The position numbers and the translations under genes are program-made. The notes below the pieces were generated by a model. That model did no database searches. It saw only the letters and a list, made by a program, of their open reading frames with translations, and was not told the origin of the DNA. This document shows, piece after piece, positions 12,834 through 18,676 of a stretch of 18,676 bases of DNA (its first letter is position 1; each line of letters opens with the position of its first letter). This stretch comes from an uncultured Varibaculum sp. (GTDB lineage Bacteria; Actinomycetota; Actinomycetes; Actinomycetales; Actinomycetaceae), in NCBI GenBank assembly GCA_947255165.1, contig CAMYFZ010000036.1, forward strand, positions 1 to 18,676, written 5' to 3'.

Positions 12834-14751
12834 TAGTCGCGTACTACCCGTACCGCCACGCGCGGGGGAAGCTGAAATGTCCACTCCCCTAGACCCGGTG
12901 GCTGCCTCTAGCGGGCAGGCGACCAATGCGCAAAAAGCGGTTGCCGCCCTAAAAGTGGGAATGAAGATTTCCGGGCGTTACCTACTCCTCTCCCGCCTGG
13001 CTATCGGGGGTATGGGAGAGGTTTGGCAGACGCTAGACGAGAAAACTGGGGAAAGACTAGCGCTGAAAATTCTGCGCCCGGAACTGGCGGGAAAGAAACT
13101 TTTCCTGTCACGACTGCGCATTGAAGCCTACAATGCCTCCCGGGTTCACCACCCGAATTTGGCAGCTGTCCAGGCATCGGGAGAGGACGCCGGGCTGGGA
13201 TGGATCAGCATGGAGCTGGTTGACGGGGTTTCTTTAACTGAAATCCTAGATCGCGAACACACTTTAGAAACCGATTTTCTGTTATCGGTTTTGCACCAGA
13301 CCGCTGATGCGCTCAGCGCAGTGCATGGTGCCGGGATTGTGCACCGGGACATTAAACCGGGCAACATTATGGTCACCCCCACGGGAGAAGTAAAACTAAC
13401 TGATTTCGGGATTTCTAAGGCTCCCGGACAAGCTAACTTAACTCAAGCGGGCATGGTAATGGGTACCGCCCAATATCTACCTCCCGAGCAAGCAATGGGG
13501 CAGCCGGCTACTCCCGCTGGCGATCTATACGCCCTGGGGGTTATCGCTTATGAAGCTCTCGCTGGCAGGCGCCCCTTCAGCGGTAAAAAGCCGGTGGACA
13601 TAGCTTTTGCCCACGTCAATAAACCGGTTCCCCCCTTGCCGGATTCGGTCTCTCCCGGTCTGCGCGAACTGGTAATGCAGCTATTAGAAAAAGAACCCCA
13701 AAAGCGTCTCGCCAGTGCCACTGACTTGATGCAACGCTTAGAGGAAGTACAGCAGGCCCTTACCTCCACCGGCCCGTCGGGTGCTGTCGCCCCTGAGGAA
13801 GCTAGCGTTCAAAAGGCCCCAGCGGCACCCGCTGCCCAAGAAGAATCCGAAGCCCTGGTGGGACAAGTGAAAGAGCCGGCAGCTGGGGAGGCCGCCGATC
13901 TAGAGAATCTGCAAGAAGATCTGGAAGAGCTAGCACAGCTAGATCAGGAAACGCCAGAATCCCCAGTGGATACTACCTTCGCTAAAGCGAACGCGACCTC
14001 CGCCGAGGCGTATTCAGCACCGTCTGATGAACCCGCGCTAGCTGCCGCGAGCACAAAGTCTGCTGCCTGGCAGCCTCTGTCTGCTTCTGCCACTCCCACG
14101 GAAGAAGATGGTTCTCCGATGCTCTATCTTTCTGGAGGAACTGTCCCGGCCCCCCAGATCCTGCCGAATTCGGTCCCCCTCCCCGAGGAAGCCTGGCAAC
14201 AACGCGTGCGACTGCGCGAGAGGCCTCGCGAGTTCGCGGCGCTCATCCCTCCTGTTTCCGCTTCCAGGCCGCGCTCCCAAATTGAACGACTACGGTCATT
14301 ACCTCAGGTATTTAACTGGCGTAAAGCACCTGCGCCCCCTCGCTATGCCACCCCGGCCTCCCCATCCTCGCAAGCTCCTTCCCCTTCCCTCACGGAACCG
14401 TTAGCTGCTTGGAGCCGCCGGCTGGAATCCCAGATCGGTTTGCGGCCTGCTGACCCCCTAGCGGCGGAGGTCGCTAGATTGCGCCGCCCCTATGAAAGAG
14501 TCCCCCTCTTGAGCCGGAAATGGTGGAACCAAGATATTTCTCGAGCTCGACACGGAAACGCAGGGCATCGCTCAACGCTTTACCTGGTTTTAGTGACCCT
14601 AATTTTATGGATGCTGGTAACCGCATTGAGCCTGGGAGTCGGACTGGTTTACTCCGCTGCCCCCTCACCTGCGACCGGTAACCAAAAAGCTGTAATAATG
14701 GTAGTTTCGGAACAAAAGGAAGACCCATGGCAGAATCTCCATACCGCATAG
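12826..14751 (+). CDS. pknA: Membrane Ser/Thr protein kinase, PknA-like
   Basis: This 641-residue kinase has a catalytic domain at about 30-305: glycine loop LAIGGMGEVW, K81, HRD at 173-175, DFG at 193-195 and the segment YLPPEQA. The first glycine of the usual loop is alanine, as in known PknA proteins. A long low-complexity linker (about 310-580, rich in A, E, P, S) precedes one membrane helix (585-611) and a 30-residue outer tail with no PASTA domain. The ATG at 12826 overlaps pbpA by eight bases; a second ATG at 12877 (residue 18) with a gggggaag site is a plausible alternative. The linker is longer than in mycobacterial PknA. Confidence 0.93.
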   Translation: MADSRVLPVPPRAGEAEMSTPLDPVAASSGQATNAQKAVAALKVGMKISGRYLLLSRLAIGGMGEVWQTLDEKTGERLALKILRPELAGKKLFLSRLRIEAYNASRVHHPNLAAVQASGEDAGLGWISMELVDGVSLTEILDREHTLETDFLLSVLHQTADALSAVHGAGIVHRDIKPGNIMVTPTGEVKLTDFGISKAPGQANLTQAGMVMGTAQYLPPEQAMGQPATPAGDLYALGVIAYEALAGRRPFSGKKPVDIAFAHVNKPVPPLPDSVSPGLRELVMQLLEKEPQKRLASATDLMQRLEEVQQALTSTGPSGAVAPEEASVQKAPAAPAAQEESEALVGQVKEPAAGEAADLENLQEDLEELAQLDQETPESPVDTTFAKANATSAEAYSAPSDEPALAAASTKSAAWQPLSASATPTEEDGSPMLYLSGGTVPAPQILPNSVPLPEEAWQQRVRLRERPREFAALIPPVSASRPRSQIERLRSLPQVFNWRKAPAPPRYATPASPSSQAPSPSLTEPLAAWSRRLESQIGLRPADPLAAEVARLRRPYERVPLLSRKWWNQDISRARHGNAGHRSTLYLVLVTLILWMLVTALSLGVGLVYSAAPSPATGNQKAVIMVVSEQKEDPWQNLHTA

Positions 14752-16538
14752 GCGGAGGACGCTACGAAATCCGTTCCCTCATCGGCAGAGGGGGAATGGC
14801 GGAAGTACACCAAGCCTATGACACCCTGCTTTCGCGGGTGGTAGCGATAAAAATGCTGCGTATAGACCTGGCGAAGGACACCGTCTTTTTGACCCGTTTT
14901 CGGCGGGAGGCTTTGGCTTCTGCTTCCTTAAATCATGAAAACATTGTTCAGGTTTATGACACTGGAGAGCAGATAGTCACTGCCCCTGACGGCACCGAGG
15001 TACATGTTCCCTATATCGTGATGGAGCTGGTAGAGGGGCACACGGTGCATCAGCTGCTTACCGATGGACAGCCGGTTCCCATTAACGAAGCCATCGAGAT
15101 TATGACGGGGGTGCTTAACGCCCTCGAATATTCCCATAAACGAGGCCTGGTGCACCGGGATATTAAGCCGGGCAACGTGATGCTAACCAACAGCGGGAAA
15201 ATCAAGGTCATGGATTTTGGGATTGCCCGTGCCTTAGAAGATTCTGGACAGACCATGACCAGCACTGATGCGGTAGTAGGCACCGCGCAGTATTTATCCC
15301 CGGAGCAGGCACGCGGCGAGACGGTCGATACCCGTTCTGATCTGTATTCTTGCGGCTGTATGCTCTTCGAACTGCTCACCGGAAGGGCACCGTTCAAAGG
15401 TGATTCTGCGGTTTCAGTCGCCTACCAACACGTAGCGGAAATGCCTCCCCTGCCTTCCTCGATTGCCTCCGATATTAGTCCCGAACTTGATCGCATGGTG
15501 ATGAAGTCTTTAGCTAAGCGGCCCGAGGATCGTTACCAGGATGCAGCTGCGATGCGTTCGGACATGGTGAGGGCGGCTGCTGGAGCTGAAATTTCTGCCC
15601 CAGTATTGCCTCCCCTGCCGGTTAGTACCCCGACTGAAGGGTTTGCTGCCCCACAGACTTCTTATGCCCCCGCCCAGTGGTCACAGGTAATGGAAGAGGA
15701 CCCCGAAACTGACCATGAGGCCGAAGAGGCTGCCCGGAAGAAAAAGAAGAAGATTATTTGGGCAGTAGTAATCGGGATACTAGTTGCAATAGCTTTAATC
15801 GCTGTAGTTTGGTGGTTAATCGCTTCTAATAGGGCTCAAGAACCGGAGCAAGTTGCGATTCCGCAAAATATTATCGGGATGAGCTCTATCGAGGCACAGC
15901 GCACTCTAGAAGGCTTGGGATTAAATGTGGAGCAGGGGCAGACGATAGCTTCTGACACCGTAGAAAAAGGTAAAGTCGCAGCTACCGACCCCAAACCCGG
16001 GACTAAGGTGGATCCCGGATCCACGGTAACTATTCAGCTATCTTCCGGAGCTGCCGAGATTACCGTTCCTGATGTTTCGGGACAGACACAAGATGCGGCC
16101 CGTAAAACTTTGGAGGATGCGGGCTTGCAGGTGGGCTCCGTCAAATACGAGGACGATTCAAAAGTTGCCGCTGATCGAGTTATTCGCACTACACCGGAAG
16201 CTGGTAGTGCCGCTAGCAAAGGTGACGAAGTTATTCTGGTGCTATCTTCTGGTTATGTGTCGATCGATTCCGGGCAGGTAGTGGGTAAAACACAGGAACA
16301 GGGATTACAGTACCTGGCTGGTTTAGGTTTGCAGACCAATACCGTCAGTGAGGAAACCACCCAGGCTCCCAATGGACAAATCATTTCTGTGGAGCCTGCG
16401 GGACGAGTAAAGGTGGGAACTTCGGTAACGGTAAAAGTGGCAAAGACTCCTACAGCGCCCTCCCCGGCTAGCCCGTCTGCACCGGCAGGGGGAAATACTG
16501 AGAGCCCAGAGCCTCCCCCGGCGACTTCTACCCCTTAA
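14727..16538 (+). CDS. pknB: Membrane Ser/Thr protein kinase with three PASTA domains
   Basis: This 603-residue kinase senses wall material and phosphorylates wall and division proteins. The kinase domain (about 9-275) shows the loop IGRGGMAEV, K42, HRD at 143-145, DFG at 163-165 and an activation loop with T178 and T180, matching the autophosphorylated pair of mycobacterial PknB. A basic stop (KKKKK) precedes a membrane helix at 343-366. Outside are three PASTA repeats, about 378-442, 444-510 and 512-578, then a Pro/Ser/Thr tail; four is common in mycobacteria. The ATG overlaps the pknA end by 25 bases and has aaaagga just upstream. It is the last gene of the operon. Confidence 0.97.
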   Translation: MAESPYRIGGGRYEIRSLIGRGGMAEVHQAYDTLLSRVVAIKMLRIDLAKDTVFLTRFRREALASASLNHENIVQVYDTGEQIVTAPDGTEVHVPYIVMELVEGHTVHQLLTDGQPVPINEAIEIMTGVLNALEYSHKRGLVHRDIKPGNVMLTNSGKIKVMDFGIARALEDSGQTMTSTDAVVGTAQYLSPEQARGETVDTRSDLYSCGCMLFELLTGRAPFKGDSAVSVAYQHVAEMPPLPSSIASDISPELDRMVMKSLAKRPEDRYQDAAAMRSDMVRAAAGAEISAPVLPPLPVSTPTEGFAAPQTSYAPAQWSQVMEEDPETDHEAEEAARKKKKKIIWAVVIGILVAIALIAVVWWLIASNRAQEPEQVAIPQNIIGMSSIEAQRTLEGLGLNVEQGQTIASDTVEKGKVAATDPKPGTKVDPGSTVTIQLSSGAAEITVPDVSGQTQDAARKTLEDAGLQVGSVKYEDDSKVAADRVIRTTPEAGSAASKGDEVILVLSSGYVSIDSGQVVGKTQEQGLQYLAGLGLQTNTVSEETTQAPNGQIISVEPAGRVKVGTSVTVKVAKTPTAPSPASPSAPAGGNTESPEPPPATSTP

Positions 16539-16558
16539 ACATAGCGTTATCCCGCGCA

Positions 16559-16580
16559 ATGCCCGCCCCGAGGAGGGCAT
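16559..16580. terminator. Possible terminator after pknB
   Basis: A hairpin atgccc / gggcat (16559-16564, 16575-16580) lies 20 bases after the pknB stop, between converging genes. There is no T tract on either side, so if it ends transcription it is not a classic intrinsic terminator. Confidence 0.4.
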
Positions 16581-16625
16581 GAGAAGGGTATGCCGTCGCT
16601 GTCAGCGCACTAACTAGTCAGTGCC

Positions 16626-16820
16626 CTAAAGCCAGCCTGCCGGGTTGACGCTATAGCCTTGGGGGCTGCCGACCGTAGTACCGGTTAAATCCAGGGTCTG
16701 AGAGATCCAGGGAAATAGCCACCAGAAGCTAGCCATAATGATTAGCGCGATTATCAGCACCACCTGCAGGAATTTCACCCACTTGGGGCCCGGAAGTAAA
16801 TCCCAGATTAGCCCGCACAT
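16626..16820 (-). CDS. Small membrane protein next to the sortase
   Basis: This 64-residue protein has one strong membrane helix (about 17-40, VVLIIALIIMASFWWLF) with a short cytosolic start and a 25-residue outer tail ending NPAGWL. The start codon overlaps the sortase end by 13 bases, and a near-perfect aaggagg site lies six bases before it, which strongly supports translation. I do not recognise the family. Coupling to the sortase suggests a helper or small substrate of it, but there is no sorting motif followed by a helix and basic tail, so a substrate role is doubtful. Confidence 0.8.
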   Translation of the reverse strand: MCGLIWDLLPGPKWVKFLQVVLIIALIIMASFWWLFPWISQTLDLTGTTVGSPQGYSVNPAGWL

Positions 16821-17560
16821 GCGTTGCCTCCTTCTGCCAGTTCCTTGGGGATACCGCTAGCTCGAGGTACCCAATGGTCGAAGTTGAGATGCACGATGTA
16901 ACGTTCCCAGTTACCGTACTCCGGGTTACAGGTGGTCATAGTCATCAGTCGTTCGGTGGGTTGGACTCCCGGTTTTTCTGGTACCGGTAAGATCACATTC
17001 GATTGGGTAGGCAGCACAATCTTGTGCTCTTTAACCTTGTAGATTAGCCACTCATTTGCGGTTTCCATAACCACGGTATCCCCGGGTTTTAACACGTCAA
17101 TGCGGCGGAAGTTAGAACCGAAAGAACGACGGTGGGCAGCAACCGAAAAGTTTCCGATTTGGCCCGGCAACGCGGTAGTTTCATAGTGCCCGGCAGCTCC
17201 GGTATTCAAAATAGTTTGCGTGGTACCTTCCTTAACCGGAATTACCATATAGTTCCATTTCGGAACGTGCAGCGCTCCCAGGGTTTCGTTCTCTTGCTTA
17301 ATCCCAATACTGGGGGGAGGACTGGTGCGTTCATCCTTGGAAATACGATTGGGACAGGCTTTGTTTTCTTGCTGGAACGAGGACAAGGCCTTCTGGTTAT
17401 AGTCGGCTACTTGCCAGTCGGTGACAAAAACGTCCCAGAAGGCGAATAACCCGGCGAGCAACCCCACGATAATTAATAGCTCCCCGAAAGCCGCGATGGG
17501 ATCAAAGCGGTGACGGCGTTTCTTGTTCGCGGGCCGCGCTTGCTTGGTTTTCCTACTCAT
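16808..17560 (-). CDS. Class E sortase
   Basis: This 250-residue transpeptidase would anchor surface proteins to the wall. It has a basic N-terminus, a membrane helix (about 24-48) and a sortase domain at about 90-235 with catalytic H143 (AAHRRSFG), C211 (TMTTCNPEYG) and R220 (ERYIVHL). The TTC-N-P context and the location beside crgA fit class E sortases of Actinobacteria, which often recognise LAxTG. The ATG at 17560 has a ggaag string only three bases upstream, so the ribosome site is poor. It is divergent from crgA and followed by the small membrane protein. No substrate gene lies in the window. Confidence 0.92.
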   Translation of the reverse strand: MSRKTKQARPANKKRRHRFDPIAAFGELLIIVGLLAGLFAFWDVFVTDWQVADYNQKALSSFQQENKACPNRISKDERTSPPPSIGIKQENETLGALHVPKWNYMVIPVKEGTTQTILNTGAAGHYETTALPGQIGNFSVAAHRRSFGSNFRRIDVLKPGDTVVMETANEWLIYKVKEHKIVLPTQSNVILPVPEKPGVQPTERLMTMTTCNPEYGNWERYIVHLNFDHWVPRASGIPKELAEGGNACAG

Positions 17561-17713
17561 ATTCTTCCGAGTTCGACTAATGTGAAGTTGGGACGATTGG
17601 TCCTGGTTTTATCCTAGACTCAATTTACCGGAAAACAGATCTAACTAGGTCTGCAGCCGCATTAACATTAGAATAAACCTAGCTAGTTAAATCCTACTTT
17701 TGGAGGTCACCTC
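17561..17713. promoter_or_regulatory. Divergent promoter region between sortase and crgA
   Basis: The 153-bp gap must drive the sortase pair leftward and crgA rightward. Candidate -10 strings are tagaat (17669-17674) for crgA and, on the minus strand, taggat (17611-17616) for the sortase; neither has a clear -35. The crgA ribosome site is ggagg at 17702-17706. Confidence 0.4.
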
Positions 17714-17983
17714 GTGCCGGAGTCACGTAAGCGTAAAGGCGCTAAGCCCCACCGCGAACAGCAGCCAGAAGAATTAAACAAGTCTTGGGCTGCTGATATG
17801 AAGCCTTCTCCCAGCTGGTGGGCACCACTTTCGGTGGCGTTAATGCTCGTGGGACTGGTGCTGGTAGTGGTTTATTACATCACTTCAGGTGGCTACCCGA
17901 TTCCAGGCGCCGGGAACTGGAACCTGGCTTTGGGCCTGGGCGTGGCCTTCGGTGGTTTTTTGATGCTCCTGCGCTGGAAGTAG
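17714..17983 (+). CDS. crgA: Cell division protein CrgA
   Basis: This 89-residue membrane protein of the septum has a basic, polar N-terminus (about 1-30), the conserved stretch PSPSWWAPLSVALMLVGL, and two membrane helices (about 36-57 and 69-86) joined by a short GGYPIPGAGNWN loop. In mycobacteria and Streptomyces CrgA helps place or time the divisome. The start is a GTG at 17714 with ggagg seven bases upstream. Length and layout are typical. It stands alone on the plus strand, divergent from the sortase. Confidence 0.94.
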   Translation: MPESRKRKGAKPHREQQPEELNKSWAADMKPSPSWWAPLSVALMLVGLVLVVVYYITSGGYPIPGAGNWNLALGLGVAFGGFLMLLRWK

Positions 17984-18002
17984 TTTTTACCTTCGTTATG
18001 GT

Positions 18003-18037
18003 GCGGCAGGTATTCTACTTAGGAATACTTCTGCCGC
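18003..18037 (+). repeat. Strong bulged hairpin downstream of crgA
   Basis: Arms gcggcaggtattc (18003-18015) and gaatac-tt-ctgccgc (18023-18037) pair over 13 bp with a two-base TT bulge and a 7-base loop. It lies 19 bases after the crgA stop. No T tract follows, so it may protect the mRNA 3' end or be part of a small RNA rather than a terminator. Confidence 0.5.
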
Positions 18038-18057
18038 GGGAGAACCCAAAATAACTG

Positions 18058-18090
18058 GGATCATTTGATCCGCTGATTATCAGTTCTACC
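18058..18090. repeat. Two short palindromes downstream of crgA
   Basis: ggatca-tt-tgatcc (18058-18071) and ctgat-t-atcag (18073-18083) are perfect palindromes side by side. They may be operator sites or chance. Apart from these, the bulged hairpin and the terminator, the 412-bp gap 17984-18395 shows no gene. Confidence 0.4.
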
Positions 18091-18182
18091 TAGGTTGAGC
18101 AGCACCTTGACTACCATAAATGTGCCTTAATAATTCGCAAGATTCGAGTATTTGCCCACGTACCCGGGTCTATACCTAAAGA

Positions 18183-18225
18183 TAAATGGTTGGGGGTCGC
18201 GAAAGTTGCGACCCCCAACCATTTA
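18183..18225. terminator. Strong intrinsic-type hairpin, probably a two-way terminator
   Basis: An 18-bp perfect stem (18183-18200 and 18208-18225) with a 7-base loop gaaagtt has a GC-rich core (gggggtcgc / gcgaccccc) and A/T-rich outer ends. It lies between convergent crgA and rpmG and could end transcription from both sides. Confidence 0.82.
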
Positions 18226-18395
18226 CTAATATCGAGTTTTTACTTTTGCTTTCACTTTCGGCGTCGAAGCTGAGTCTTTTTCCCGCTATTCGGCGTAAGT
18301 CAGCGGGCACCTATCTGGTTTTCTGACTCACCACGTACCACTACTGAAAGTATCTGCAATCAACTGACGGTCACCGCCATCAGCGAGCCCCTACC

Positions 18396-18566
18396 TTAAC
18401 GAGTCTCCTTGTGCATAGTGGACTTGCGGCAACGCGGGCAGTACTTCATCAGTTCCAGACGATCCGGGTTGTTCCGGCGGTTCTTCTTGGTGATGTAATT
18501 ACGCTCTTTGCACTCGCTGCACGCCAAGGTGATCTTAGGGCGGACGTCGGACGACTTGCTGGCCAT
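18396..18566 (-). CDS. rpmG: 50S ribosomal protein L33
   Basis: This 56-residue protein ([20 protein letters not shown] and on) is too short for many gene finders but is certain. Two CxxC pairs (C16/C19 and C43/C46) form the zinc ribbon of the zinc-containing L33 type. The ending MHKETR is typical. The start at 18566 has an agaggt ribosome site upstream. It lies downstream of a tRNA-Met on the same strand, as in mycobacteria, so the two are probably co-transcribed. Confidence 0.96.
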   Translation of the reverse strand: MASKSSDVRPKITLACSECKERNYITKKNRRNNPDRLELMKYCPRCRKSTMHKETR

Positions 18567-18634
18567 TCTTATTTACCTCTATGTCTCGGGCCGCCCGATC
18601 AGCGGCATTTTCTATTTCAACCTAAATTGAAAAG

Positions 18635-18676
18635 TAGCGAGGGCGGGGTTCGAACCCGCGACCTCACGATTATGAG
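18635..18676 (-). tRNA. tRNA-Met(CAT), 3' part, cut by the window end
   Basis: Read on the minus strand the visible part starts in the anticodon loop (CTCATAA, anticodon CAT), then the stem strand TCGTG, variable loop, T arm GCGGG-TTCGAAC-CCCGC, acceptor CCTCGCT and discriminator A. No CCA is encoded, unlike the tRNA-Leu of this window. Elongator Met is preferred over the CAT-reading Ile tRNA because rpmG follows, but the 5' half is missing. Confidence 0.82.

Noticed and set aside
12826..13100. PknA as a pseudokinase because the first glycine of the loop is alanine
   Set aside because: The same change occurs in known active PknA proteins, and K81, the HRD and the DFG motifs are intact.

Overview
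The window looks like part of an actinobacterial chromosome, probably from the Actinomycetaceae (Varibaculum or Mobiluncus-like). This rests on the gene order fhaA-fhaB-pstP-rodA-pbpA-pknA-pknB, the class E sortase beside crgA, the frequent GTG starts and a moderate GC content. The family is an inference; no database comparison was possible.

Region 1 (31-7023) is a compact integrated element of about 7.0 kb inserted at the 3' end of a tRNA-Leu(CAG) gene. A perfect 25-bp direct repeat marks its ends (31-55 and 7024-7048), and the right copy restores the intact tRNA with its encoded CCA. All recognisable genes run rightward: tyrosine integrase, a Cx2C protein of unknown function, a control region with competing stems, a small excisionase-type helix-turn-helix protein, a small unknown protein, a large primase plus RepA-like helicase, and two more small unknown proteins. 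A repeat-rich noncoding stretch of about 0.9 kb follows. I see no capsid, packaging, conjugation, resistance or toxin genes. The content (integration, excision, self-replication) resembles the core of a phage satellite or an integrative plasmid. The most striking signal is a cluster of eight GGTCA/TGACC pentamers in about 145 bp at the 3' end of the primase-helicase gene, followed by an A-rich stretch, which suggests a replication origin built into the rep gene.

Region 2 (7115-16538) is a cell-envelope signalling operon on the plus strand: two FHA-domain proteins, a PP2C phosphatase, a RodA/FtsW glycosyltransferase, a class B penicillin-binding protein, and two membrane Ser/Thr kinases, the second with three PASTA domains. 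Most junctions are short or overlapping, which suggests co-transcription and translational coupling. In known relatives the kinases sense wall fragments, the phosphatase reverses their phosphorylation, the FHA proteins read phosphothreonine, and RodA with PbpA builds peptidoglycan.

Region 3 (16559-18676) holds a class E sortase with a small overlapping membrane protein on the minus strand, a divergent crgA, a strong 18-bp-stem terminator, rpmG (L33) on the minus strand, and the 3' part of a tRNA-Met(CAT) cut off by the window end.
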